Of a stretch of 64,000 nucleotides of DNA, positions 51,968 through 60,407 are shown piece by piece; position 1 is the stretch's first letter, and every line of letters begins with the position of its first letter. The notes beneath the pieces were generated by a model. It worked only from the letters and a program-made list of their open reading frames with translations. It was not told the origin of the DNA and made no database searches. This stretch comes from Mesorhizobium sp. B2-3-12 (lineage in GTDB: Bacteria; Pseudomonadota; Alphaproteobacteria; Rhizobiales; Rhizobiaceae), in the NCBI RefSeq assembly GCF_006442205.1, contig NZ_VFVR01000009.1, positions 124,001 through 188,000 on the forward strand, written 5' to 3'. A program made the position numbers and the translations under genes.

Positions 51968-52872
51968 TTCTTGCTCTTGCCGACCGCCTTGAGCAGACTG
52001 GCCTTGAGCGGATTTTCAGGAGCAGCGCCGCCCGCGGCCGCCTTCTTGGCGGCGGGCTTGGCGGCCTCGTCGGCCTTGCTCTTCGACTTGGCCGGCGGCT
52101 TCGACTGCGACAGGCTGGCCTTCAGCGCATCCATCAAATTGATGACATTGCCGCGTTCCGGTGCCGCCGCGATGATCGGCTTGTGGCCCTTCAGCTTCTC
52201 GCGGATCATCGTCATCAGTGCGACCTCGTAGCGGTCCTCGTAGTTCTTCGGGTCGAAGGTGGTTTCCTTCTGCTTGATCAGCGCTTCGGCAAGCTGGAGC
52301 ATTTCGGGGTCAGGCTTGCCGGCCGGAATGTTGCCGAAATACTCTGCCGTGCCGCGCACTTCGTTCGGGTTCCTCAACGTACACACGAACATGCCGTTCT
52401 CGCGTGCGCCGATCGTCACCACGCGCTCGCGGCTGGACAGCACCAGCCGGGCGATGGCGAGCTTGCCGGATTTGCGCATGGCCTCGCGCAACACGGCGAA
52501 GGTCTCCTCCGCCATCGCCCCGTCGGGCGCCATGTAATAGGGCGCGTCCTGGTAGATGACGTCGACCTCGTCCTCGTCGACGAAAGCCTCGATGTTCATC
52601 GTGTGGTTGGATTCGATGCGCACCGCGTCGAGGTCGGTGTCATCGATGATGATGTACTGCTTGTCCTCGTATTCGTAGCCCTTGACCAGATCCGCGCGCT
52701 CGACGAGCCCGAGTTCAGGATCGACTGGCTTCATGTTGATGCGGTTATGGGTCTTCTTGTGCAGCTGATTGAACGAGATGCGTTCGCTGGCGCTGGTGGC
52801 GGGGTATAGCCGCACCGGACAGCTGACGAGACTAAGCTTGAGATAACCCTTCCAACTTGCCCTGGGCGCCAT
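51964..52872 (-). CDS. ku: Non-homologous end-joining protein Ku
   Basis: A 302-residue bacterial Ku that encircles DNA ends and recruits LigD. The N-terminus WKGYLKLSLVSCPVRLYPAT, HKKTHNRINMKPVDPE and GYEYEDKQYIIIDDTDLD are typical of the core, followed by the C-terminal lysine/alanine-rich tail (about 255-302) that binds DNA and LigD. It ends in a 4-bp overlap with the BRCT/TPR gene. LigD lies upstream on the same strand across a repeat-rich 343-bp gap. Confidence 0.96.
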   Translation of the reverse strand: MAPRASWKGYLKLSLVSCPVRLYPATSASERISFNQLHKKTHNRINMKPVDPELGLVERADLVKGYEYEDKQYIIIDDTDLDAVRIESNHTMNIEAFVDEDEVDVIYQDAPYYMAPDGAMAEETFAVLREAMRKSGKLAIARLVLSSRERVVTIGARENGMFVCTLRNPNEVRGTAEYFGNIPAGKPDPEMLQLAEALIKQKETTFDPKNYEDRYEVALMTMIREKLKGHKPIIAAAPERGNVINLMDALKASLSQSKPPAKSKSKADEAAKPAAKKAAAGGAAPENPLKASLLKAVGKSKK

Positions 52873-52913
52873 GATGAACTCCTACGCGGCCACGCACTGA
52901 CATTTTAGCTCGG

Positions 52914-52978
52914 GCATGATCTCTGGACAAACGGAAACCGTTTGTCCGCGAAAACCGGTTCCCGCTTTTCGATCATGC
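52914..52978. repeat. Palindromic repeat upstream of ku
   Basis: GCATGATC (52914-52921) and GATCATGC (52971-52978) flank the inner inverted pairs CGGAAACCG and AACCGGTT. This wording is common between genes in Mesorhizobium and relatives (known from general familiarity). It lies about 40 bp upstream of the ku start and may carry part of its promoter region. Confidence 0.8.
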
Positions 52979-53167
52979 TCTCTGCAGCGCTTTTCGTCCG
53001 TAGGACGAACAAGGCTGCGCACATCCTACACCGACCCCTGATTATAAAGCCAAATCCCTGACGAAACCTTCCGGCGGGTTTTGGGTCACGGGAAGAGAAT
53101 AATTCAAATTGTCGGAACCGTCGATGGAGGTAGCGTGGCGCCGGCCGTTAGCCGGGGCAGCCATGTC

Positions 53168-53228
53168 TTCGTCATCCTAGGGCGAAGCAAGGAGCGAAGC
53201 GACCCGGCGAAGACCCTAGGATGACGAA
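53168..53228. repeat. 15-bp-arm inverted repeat that ends ligD
   Basis: TTCGTCATCCTAGGG (53168-53182) and its exact complement CCCTAGGATGACGAA (53214-53228) enclose 31 bp. The right arm encodes the last residues and the TAG stop of ligD. Confidence 0.88.
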
Positions 53229-55714
53229 GGGGAGGCCGGCAAATCCCTGGCAAACTCATCAATCTCCGCCCATGGATCGCCGGACGTCTCCAGCAACCCC
53301 GGCAGCGACGCGTAATTCAGATCCTGCGGCGCATCGATCGCCTCCAGGTCGCTCCAGCTCACCGGTGTCGAGGCCGGCAGGTTGGTGCGCGCGCGCAGTG
53401 AATAGGGCGCGGCGGAAGTGTGGCCGCGCGCGTTGCGATGATAGTCGATGAAGATGCGGCGCTTGCGGTTCTCCTTGCCCATGGTGGTGGTGAAAGTGTC
53501 GGGCGCGGTCGCCGCCAGATGCGTCGCGATGGCGCTGGTTGCCTGGTGCAGCTTCTTCCAGTTCTGCTTGCCCGTCACCGGCACGGTGATGTGGATGCCG
53601 CTGCCGCCGGACGTCTTGGCGAACGGCACCAGCCCCAGTCCCTCCAGCTCGCCCTTGATGTGGACGGCGGCCTCCACCACCTCGCGCCAGGAAATCCCCT
53701 CGCCCGGGTCGAGGTCGAGGACGATCTGGTCGGGCTTGTCGAGGCTCGTGCGGTGCGTGCCCCAGGTGTGGAATTCGACGACACCGAACTGCGCCAGCGC
53801 CAGATAGCCCTTGGCGCCCTCGACCGAGAGATAGGATTTGGCCTCGCCCTCGGAATTGATCGCCTGGAAGGTCACCACCGAAGGCGGCATGCCGGTGAAG
53901 GCGTGACGCTGGAAGAAGCAGTCCTTGGGCAGGCCGGTCGGGCAGCGCACCAGCGACACCGGGCGGCCAAGGAGGTGCGGCAGCATGAAGTCGCCGACCA
54001 GCGCGTAATAGACGGCGATGTCGAGCTTGGTCGGCCCGGTCTTGCCGAACAGCCGCCGTTCGGGATTGGTCACCCAGATGGTCGCCAGATCCGCCTCGGA
54101 GATCAGGCGCTTGCGCTTGGTCGACACCGGCGTCGACAGGCCGACATCCCTAAGACCGCGAAACACGCCATGGCGCAGCGCATTGTCCGCCGTGCGGTTG
54201 GCATAGTGGACGCGCGCCGAGAACAACGGTTTCACCCAGCGCATCTCGCGCATGATTTCGCGCGGCACGCCTTCCGGCGGGGTCGCGCCTGATGCGAGCG
54301 GCTGCAGCCGGGCCAGCAGATCGCCCGCGGTTCCGGCATCGAAGCCGGTGCCGACCTTGCCGCGATAGTGCAATTCGCCATCCACCCATTCGGCCATGCC
54401 GAGCGCGGCCAGCCCTTCCGCCGCGTCGGAGACAGTGTAGCCGGCGATGACGAAATCTTCGCTCTTTAGCGCCTTGGTCTTGGTCCAGCTCTTGGTCCGG
54501 CCGCTCTGGTAGATGGCGGTCGCCCGTTTTGAGACGACACCTTCCAGCCCCATATCCGAGGCTTGATCAAAAAGTCCCTGCCCCGAACCCTCGACATGGT
54601 CGGAAAACTGGATGGCGGAGTTGGCGCCGAGCCCGCCAAGCAATTCGGCCAACAGCGCCTTGCGCCGGATGAGTGGCACCTTCATCAGGTCCCAGCCGTC
54701 GAGATGCAAGAGGTCGAAAGCATAGAAATGCAGCTTGCTGCCGGCGCCCTCGGCAAGCGCGTCCTGCAGCAGCGCAAAGCGCGAAATGCCCTTGGCGTCG
54801 AGCACGACGATCTCGCCGTCGATGATCGCCTCGCGGCACGGCAATTTGGCGAACGCATGAGGCAGGTCGCCATAGCGCTTCGTCCAGTCGATGCCGCCAC
54901 GGGTGATCAGCCGCACCTCTCCATCGGCGAGGTGTGCCATGGTGCGGTAGCCGTCGAATTTGATCTCATGCAGCCAGAGCTCGTTCGTGTTTTCGGCAAG
55001 GCCTTCGCCGCCCGGCGGCTTGGGCACCTGGCTTGCCAGTTGCGGCTCGATGCGGCTGAGCGCCGGCGCCTTGGCGGCACCCGGCAGCTCGCCAGGCTTC
55101 AGCGAACCAGGCTTTGGCGCGGACTTGGCGGCCGGTTTCGGCGGCGCCACCAGTTCCTCGATGCGCAATCCGGATTTGACGCTCTCCGGCCGCGCTTCGA
55201 GGATGTTCAGCACCGTGTCGGCGGCGAGGTCCCGCTCCTTGAACAGCAGCCAGTTTTTCTTCTCCGAATCCTCTCCCGGCTTGGGCTTCAGCCGGGTCAG
55301 CATCCAGCCGCCATTGAGCTTTTCGCCGGCCAGCCGGAACTTGAAGGCGCCGGTGCGCAGGCTCTTGTCGACATCGTCCATCGGCGCCCAGCTGCCGGTG
55401 TCCCAGACGATCATCGGCCCGCCGCCATATTCGCCTTCGGGAATGACGCCCTCGAAATCGATATATTCGAGCGGATGGTCCTCGGTCTCGACCGCCAGCC
55501 TCTTGTCGGCCGGATTGAGCGAGGGCCCGCGCGGCACCGCCCAGCTTTTCAGGACATCGCCGACCTGCAGGCGCAGATCGTAGTGGTCCGCGGTCGCGTG
55601 ATGCTTGTGGACGACGAAGCGGTTGCCTTCATCGGTGATCAGCCCGCCGGCGGGTTCGGGCGTTTTGGAAAATTCGCGCTTGGCGCGATAGGTTTTGAGC
55701 TTGGTGGGCGGCAT
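53216..55714 (-). CDS. ligD: ATP-dependent DNA ligase D
   Basis: An 832-residue three-domain enzyme of the Ku end-joining pathway. The N-terminal phosphoesterase (residues 1-190) has FVVHKHHATADHYDLRLQ. The central ligase starts near 225, with the adenylated lysine in EIKFDGYR and with GLEGVVSKR. The C-terminal polymerase/primase (from about 545) has the metal site LDLDPGEG and SGGSGIHITVPV. The order PE-LIG-POL is that of Pseudomonas LigD. The last three residues and the stop come from the inverted repeat at 53168-53228, so the natural C-terminus may have been trimmed or extended slightly. Confidence 0.97.
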   Translation of the reverse strand: MPPTKLKTYRAKREFSKTPEPAGGLITDEGNRFVVHKHHATADHYDLRLQVGDVLKSWAVPRGPSLNPADKRLAVETEDHPLEYIDFEGVIPEGEYGGGPMIVWDTGSWAPMDDVDKSLRTGAFKFRLAGEKLNGGWMLTRLKPKPGEDSEKKNWLLFKERDLAADTVLNILEARPESVKSGLRIEELVAPPKPAAKSAPKPGSLKPGELPGAAKAPALSRIEPQLASQVPKPPGGEGLAENTNELWLHEIKFDGYRTMAHLADGEVRLITRGGIDWTKRYGDLPHAFAKLPCREAIIDGEIVVLDAKGISRFALLQDALAEGAGSKLHFYAFDLLHLDGWDLMKVPLIRRKALLAELLGGLGANSAIQFSDHVEGSGQGLFDQASDMGLEGVVSKRATAIYQSGRTKSWTKTKALKSEDFVIAGYTVSDAAEGLAALGMAEWVDGELHYRGKVGTGFDAGTAGDLLARLQPLASGATPPEGVPREIMREMRWVKPLFSARVHYANRTADNALRHGVFRGLRDVGLSTPVSTKRKRLISEADLATIWVTNPERRLFGKTGPTKLDIAVYYALVGDFMLPHLLGRPVSLVRCPTGLPKDCFFQRHAFTGMPPSVVTFQAINSEGEAKSYLSVEGAKGYLALAQFGVVEFHTWGTHRTSLDKPDQIVLDLDPGEGISWREVVEAAVHIKGELEGLGLVPFAKTSGGSGIHITVPVTGKQNWKKLHQATSAIATHLAATAPDTFTTTMGKENRKRRIFIDYHRNARGHTSAAPYSLRARTNLPASTPVSWSDLEAIDAPQDLNYASLPGLLETSGDPWAEIDEFARDLPASPSSS

Positions 55715-55760
55715 GTCAACAGCCGAGCCGGGCGGGAATCAACAACCGCCTCGTTCCTTC

Positions 55761-55896
55761 GCGCGCCCCTCTGCCCTGCCGGGCAAACCTCACGCCGGCC
55801 TTCGCGAATATTGGACTTTGAAGGAATAGCGCGGTAGGCGAAATTACCAATCTCTCCCCTAGAGGGGGAGATGTCCGGCAGGACAGAGGGGGGCGC
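55761..55896. repeat. Composite palindromic intergenic repeat (type B, second copy)
   Basis: Arms GCGCCCCTCTGCCCTGCCGG (55761-55780) and CCGGCAGGACAGAGGGGGGC (from 55875) with an inner hairpin CTCCCCTAGAGGGGGAG. The right half, extending to about 55905, is almost the same as 3560-3600. It lies upstream of ligD. Confidence 0.85.
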
Positions 55897-55940
55897 CGTA
55901 GGGCGCTACGTTTGCACCACTCGCGATTTTTCACGTGGTC

Positions 55941-56198
55941 TCAATCGTCGATCGCGGGCGTCAGCTCCAGCTCGGCTGGGGTCAACCCCTGCTGCAACTG
56001 GCTCAAGCGGAATTCGTCGACCCAGTAGGCCTCGCCGTCGACCAGCACGCGCGCCTGGTAGGCGCCATCCGAAAAGCTTTGCGCGGTGATGTAGACCTTG
56101 TGGCGGTCGAGCGCCTTGCGCACCGCGGCGCGCTTGGCATTCTGGCCGGTGACGGGACTGAACATGACGCTGCCCTCGGTCGCTCTTACACGCAACAT
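55941..56198 (-). CDS. Hypothetical small soluble protein
   Basis: An 85-residue protein without signal or membrane segment. Its likely beta-rich end (YQARVLVDGEAYWVDEFRLS) follows a basic helix (KRAAVRKALDRHKVY). The reading frame has good alphaproteobacterial codon pattern, and it has an ATG start. It lies just after a repeat. No family recognised; the neighbours (LigD, Flp pilin) do not suggest a role. Confidence 0.65.
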   Translation of the reverse strand: MLRVRATEGSVMFSPVTGQNAKRAAVRKALDRHKVYITAQSFSDGAYQARVLVDGEAYWVDEFRLSQLQQGLTPAELELTPAIDD

Positions 56199-56287
56199 GG
56201 CCGTTTCCCTGGCCCGCGACTGTGCTTAAGGATGACGGAGACGCGCCGCCCTGTCAATTTCGCGGGCGGCGGCCCCTGGCCGATGGC

Positions 56288-56464
56288 TTACGAGCCGCTG
56301 GTGTTGAGCGTGTTGCCGATCTTCAAAAACTTGCTGTTGATCGCATTGCCTAGCGCGCCCGCGCCGACGATGATGGCTAGCGCGATAAGAGCGGCGATCA
56401 GGCCGTATTCGATCGCGGTGGCGCCGGAATCATCCCGGATGAACCGAGAAATTGTTGCTGACAT
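56288..56464 (-). CDS. Flp family type IVb pilin
   Basis: A 58-residue prepilin. After a short basic leader comes the processing site DDSG/ATAIEYGL, with Glu at +5 of the mature protein, and the hydrophobic stretch LIAALIALAIIVGAGALG, the Flp signature. In Caulobacter and rhizobia Flp pilins form tight-adherence pili with the cpa/tad export genes, none of which is in this window. So this is a stand-alone extra copy that would use a machinery encoded elsewhere. Confidence 0.92.
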   Translation of the reverse strand: MSATISRFIRDDSGATAIEYGLIAALIALAIIVGAGALGNAINSKFLKIGNTLNTSGS

Positions 56465-56617
56465 GTCATGCCCCTGCTCTTGATCCCTCGCACAACCCTA
56501 TAGGCACAGCAGGTTGCGGTTCGGTTAAATCTTCGCAGTGTTTTGAAGAGGTTCCGGGGCTGCCTTGAATCAGGATGAGAGCAATCGTGCCCGAATGCCA
56601 GGCAGGAAAGATAGCAG

Positions 56618-57841
56618 TCAGGTCTTCAATCGCCGCAGACGGCGCATCGCGCCTTGCATGGCCTTGTAAAGCCGAGGCTTGGAGCGCACGAACAGCTCGG
56701 TCTTGCAGCGCAGCCTGATATAGGCGGTCGAACCCCTGCCCTTCAGGGTCGTCGCCTCGCACAGTTCGGCCAGCACCGAGTTCGAGGCGCCGATATGTTG
56801 CTTGTATCCCTGTCCGCCGACCGAGAGGTCGAAATAGCCGAGCCCTTGCGCCCGTGCCCACATCATCAACTTGCCGATCATTGTCAGGCCCGGGGCGACG
56901 TTGGCCACCGCGTCCTGGTCGATGCCGAGCAGCAGGGCATGCAAGGTGCCTTTCATGACCAGCACGTACATGACAGCGAGATAGGCCTGGCCCACGCGCA
57001 GCCCGAACAGCCGCACCGAGCCGTCGGAAAGCCCCTGCAGGGCGGCGTTGCGGTAGAATTCCACGACCGGCGCCTGCGTCAAGAGGTCGAAGCGCCCGAG
57101 CTCGCGAAAGCGATAGAGCCTGAGGTCGAGCAGCCTGTCGAATTGCTCCTCGATCATGTCAGGCGTCTCGGCTTCGACCAGTGCGAGGCCGCCGTGCTCT
57201 TCGAAGCGGCGGCAGTGCTTGTTGAAATTCTTGGTGAAGGACGATTTGCAGATGCGTTTGAGAAGCGTCTCCGGCTCGCCATCCATGACCATACCCGAGG
57301 CGATCTGGATGGAGTCGCGCGCCGTCGAAAGCAGCGCCAGAGGATTGGCAACGCCGTGGATTTCCCGTGGAATCCCCGCGACATGGATGCGGTCGGCCGG
57401 CGGCAGCACGGCGCGGGCCGCCGCCCAGGCGGCGTCGGCGCTTTGCCTGGTCCAAGGCCTGGCATCGGCCAGTAGCGGCGCCGAATAATCGCACACGCCG
57501 CAGCTCAGCCATTCGATCACGGAGTGGCCAAGCGCCCGGCGCCGCATCAGCGGCATCAGCATGACCGGCGCGCCCGTGTCGGCGTCATTGACCTCGACGA
57601 CCAGCAGCTCGGCGCTTTTGGGCATCAGCCGCCCGGCGATCCCTTCCACCCAGGCAAGGCCCTGGTGGCCGGTGCACAGGCCGGTCTCCTCGAGACGCTG
57701 CCAGAGCTGCCTTACGGTGTCGAAGCTGGTGTGCAGCCGCGCCGTATAGCGCGCCGTGGCGCCCATGCCTGCTCTGATTGGAGAAGTCGGTTGAGCCGGT
57801 GCATCCGCCGTCGCCGCCAACCGCACTGCCTGGCTTGCCAA
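56618..57841 (-). CDS. FemAB/GNAT-like (BioF2-type) acyltransferase, paralogue 1
   Basis: A 407-residue protein of the Acetyltransf_6/FemAB-like type. The C-terminal GNAT half has LFGLRVGQAYLAVMYVLV, APGLTMIGKLMMWARAQG and GYFDLSVGGQGYKQHIGA. It is paralogous along its whole length to the next gene at 57876. I chose the TTG start at 57841: GGGAGAGG precedes it, and the resulting N-terminus (ASQAVRLAA) lines up with the paralogue's SGQAVQIAA, giving 407 versus 406 residues. ATG 57766 would cut that off. It probably transfers an acyl or aminoacyl group in surface-glycan assembly. Confidence 0.82.
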   Translation of the reverse strand: MASQAVRLAATADAPAQPTSPIRAGMGATARYTARLHTSFDTVRQLWQRLEETGLCTGHQGLAWVEGIAGRLMPKSAELLVVEVNDADTGAPVMLMPLMRRRALGHSVIEWLSCGVCDYSAPLLADARPWTRQSADAAWAAARAVLPPADRIHVAGIPREIHGVANPLALLSTARDSIQIASGMVMDGEPETLLKRICKSSFTKNFNKHCRRFEEHGGLALVEAETPDMIEEQFDRLLDLRLYRFRELGRFDLLTQAPVVEFYRNAALQGLSDGSVRLFGLRVGQAYLAVMYVLVMKGTLHALLLGIDQDAVANVAPGLTMIGKLMMWARAQGLGYFDLSVGGQGYKQHIGASNSVLAELCEATTLKGRGSTAYIRLRCKTELFVRSKPRLYKAMQGAMRRLRRLKT

Positions 57842-57875
57842 ATGCCTCTCCCATTCGTTCTGGGGCGCCCAGGCA

Positions 57876-59096
57876 TCATCCACGCAAGCGCCGCAGACCC
57901 CGCATCGTTCCCTGGACCGCCTTGAGCAGCCTGGGTTTGGAGCGTATGAAGGCCTCGGCCCCCCTGCGCAACTCGATGGCGGTGCTGGCAAGACTGCCCC
58001 GCATCGTCAACCCATGGCAGAGTTCGACCAACACCGAACCCTTGGCGCCCATATGTTCCTTGTAGCTCTGGTTGCCGACCGACAGGTCGAAATAGCCAAA
58101 ACCCCGTTCGCGCGCCCAGCCGATCAACCTGCCCATGATTGCAAGGCCCGGTGAGACGTTGGGCACGACGCTCTGATCCATTGCTATCAGCAGAGCGTGA
58201 ACAGTCCCTTCATGAACCAGCAAATATTGGACCGAAATGAGAGCCTCGCCGACGAGCAGTCCAAACAGCCGCACCGAACCGTCCAACAGGCCCTGAATGG
58301 CCGCGTTCCTGTAGAAATCGACGATCTTGTCCTGCGTCAGCAGGTCGAAGCGGCCAAGCTCGCGAAAGCGATCGAGGCGCATCCGCACCAACTCGCCGAA
58401 GATGCGTTCAACCTCGGCCGGCGCGCGCGCCTCGACCAGTTCCACACCGCCAAGCCGCTCCAGGCGACGCCAATCCTTGCCGAATTCCTTGACGAAAGAC
58501 GGCCTGCAAAGGCGCTTGAGGACCGTTTCCGGATCGCCGTCGATGGCGAGGCCGAAAGTGGTCTGGATCGAATCGCGCGTGGCCGGAAGCAAGGCCAGCG
58601 GATTGGCAACGCCCTGGATCTGTCGCGGAACCCCCTCGATGTGGACGCGGTCCACCGGCGGCAGCACCGAGCACAGCGCGGCCCACGCGGCCTGCGCGGA
58701 TTGTTTCGTCCATGGAGTGTCATCGGCCAGCAGCGGTGCCGCATAGTCGCAGACGCCACAGCTCAACCATTCGACCACCCAATGGTGGAAAGCCTTGCGG
58801 CGCATCAGCGGCACCAGCATCCTGGTTTCGCCGGTCGCCGCGTCGCTCACCTCCACGAGCAGGAGTTGCGCGCCTTCCGGCAACAGCCGCGCGACGATCC
58901 CTTCCGCCCATGCGAAATTCTGGTGGCCGGTGCACACACCCTGCGCCTGCAGGCGCAGCCACAGCGGCCTGACCGCCTCGAGGCTGGTGTGCAGCTTCGC
59001 CGTATAGGCGTCGTTGGCGGCGACGGCGGCGGCGTGCGGAACCTGCCCGTCGGGCAGCTCGGTCACAGCGGCGATTTGTACGGCCTGGCCTGACAC
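57876..59096 (-). CDS. FemAB/GNAT-like (BioF2-type) acyltransferase, paralogue 2
   Basis: A 406-residue protein, about half identical by eye to paralogue 1. The matching segments include LHTSLEAVRPLW, CTGHQNFAWAEGI, EWLSCGVCDYAAPLLAD, RFRELGRFDLLTQ and GYFDLSVGNQSYKEHMGA. It lies between paralogue 1 (34-bp gap) and the flippase gene (9-bp gap), same strand, so all are likely one operon with the GT4 gene. The substrate is unknown; related proteins occur in exopolysaccharide loci. Confidence 0.85.
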   Translation of the reverse strand: MSGQAVQIAAVTELPDGQVPHAAAVAANDAYTAKLHTSLEAVRPLWLRLQAQGVCTGHQNFAWAEGIVARLLPEGAQLLLVEVSDAATGETRMLVPLMRRKAFHHWVVEWLSCGVCDYAAPLLADDTPWTKQSAQAAWAALCSVLPPVDRVHIEGVPRQIQGVANPLALLPATRDSIQTTFGLAIDGDPETVLKRLCRPSFVKEFGKDWRRLERLGGVELVEARAPAEVERIFGELVRMRLDRFRELGRFDLLTQDKIVDFYRNAAIQGLLDGSVRLFGLLVGEALISVQYLLVHEGTVHALLIAMDQSVVPNVSPGLAIMGRLIGWARERGFGYFDLSVGNQSYKEHMGAKGSVLVELCHGLTMRGSLASTAIELRRGAEAFIRSKPRLLKAVQGTMRGLRRLRG

Positions 59097-59105
59097 GTCC
59101 GTCTC

Positions 59106-60407
59106 CTATCGCTTTACCGCGGCGAACGAGACCGCCCGCCGCCAGGAGCCCAGGCGGCTGTCGCGCTGCTGGTCCGGATGTTCGATGTTCCACATGCGGT
59201 GATGCACGAAATACCATGATGCCGCGAGCACGAAGATCTCGGAGAGCGCGGAACCGAGCAGCGCCCATGGCGGGGGGGCGATTGCCAGGGAGATGGCGAT
59301 CAAGGCCAGCCCGACGATGGCGCCGCCCAGGGTGATGAACGCGACGATGCGGAAGTCACCCATGATCTCCAGCACGATGCGGGGCATGATGTAGAGCATG
59401 ATCGGAACGAAATTCGCGGTCACGAAAAGCCCGATGAAGCCTACCGACGCATCCTGGAGCGCCTGCGATTTTATCATCGGCAGGACGAACAGGATGGCGC
59501 ATCCATAGACCACCGCGCCGAGCCCCATGACGACAGCCCACAGCTTCGCCTGGGCCCAGACACGACGGGTCTCGTTATTGCGCATCAGCTTGGCCAGTTC
59601 CGGCTGCGTCATGTTGACGAAGGCGAGGCTGATGATGCGCAACGGCGCGAACAGCACGATCACCGCCGCCAGCGGCGCATAGGCTGCCGGCCCGGCAATG
59701 CCGGCAACCAGCAGCGCCAGGCATTGGCCCTGGATGTTGGTGGTGGTGGCGCTGAACGCCGACCAGCAGAGCTGGGCCCAGAGCCTTGCATAGCGCCGCC
59801 GCGTCGGCATGCGGAAGCTGATGCGCAGCGTGCGGCGCGCCAGCCGGACCAGGACGAAGATGCCGAACACATTGGCCGCGGCCAGCGCGTAGAACACGGT
59901 CTGCAGCATGTCCTTGGCCAGCCAGATCGCCAGGCCGCCCATGACGGTGCCGGCGATCGTGAAGGCGGCATCGCTGATGGAGACGATCACCTGCTGGCGG
60001 CGCGCGAAGAAGGCCGTGCGCATGTGGCTGCGCAGCGACCACGCGCCGACGAAGCAGCCGGCGGCGATCCCACTGGGATCACCCAGGAGACGCATCACCA
60101 TCGTCGTGCCGAGCGCCATCACCAGCGCGACGACCAGCGCCGCCGTCCCGAAGGCCACGTCATAGGCATCGACGCCGGCGCTGTTGGTGCTCTTGCTCAT
60201 CCATATCGAGGCGGGAACGGCGGTGAGCGACCTGATGTAGGACAGGCCGACGCCGCCCATCACCATGCCGATGGCGAAGAGGCCGTAGCCTTGCGCCGAC
60301 AGCATGTGCAGCAGCGCGATGTTGAGGGCGAAGTGGAATCCGCTCTGCATCGCCTCGCCGCCGATCATCAGCACGAGGCGCCGCACCAGATGGCCGGGGA
60401 GTTTCAC
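59106..60407 (-). CDS. Lipopolysaccharide/exopolysaccharide flippase (Wzx-like)
   Basis: A 433-residue integral membrane protein with about twelve hydrophobic segments, starting KLPGHLVRRLVLMIGGEAMQ. The pattern (LHMLSAQGYGLFAIGMVMGG, then PAAYAPLAAVIVLFAPLRII) is that of oligosaccharide flippases (MATE/PST superfamily), which carry undecaprenyl-linked repeat units across the inner membrane. The start overlaps the GT4 stop by 4 bp. The C-terminal end is basic. Confidence 0.88.
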   Translation of the reverse strand: MKLPGHLVRRLVLMIGGEAMQSGFHFALNIALLHMLSAQGYGLFAIGMVMGGVGLSYIRSLTAVPASIWMSKSTNSAGVDAYDVAFGTAALVVALVMALGTTMVMRLLGDPSGIAAGCFVGAWSLRSHMRTAFFARRQQVIVSISDAAFTIAGTVMGGLAIWLAKDMLQTVFYALAAANVFGIFVLVRLARRTLRISFRMPTRRRYARLWAQLCWSAFSATTTNIQGQCLALLVAGIAGPAAYAPLAAVIVLFAPLRIISLAFVNMTQPELAKLMRNNETRRVWAQAKLWAVVMGLGAVVYGCAILFVLPMIKSQALQDASVGFIGLFVTANFVPIMLYIMPRIVLEIMGDFRIVAFITLGGAIVGLALIAISLAIAPPPWALLGSALSEIFVLAASWYFVHHRMWNIEHPDQQRDSRLGSWRRAVSFAAVKR

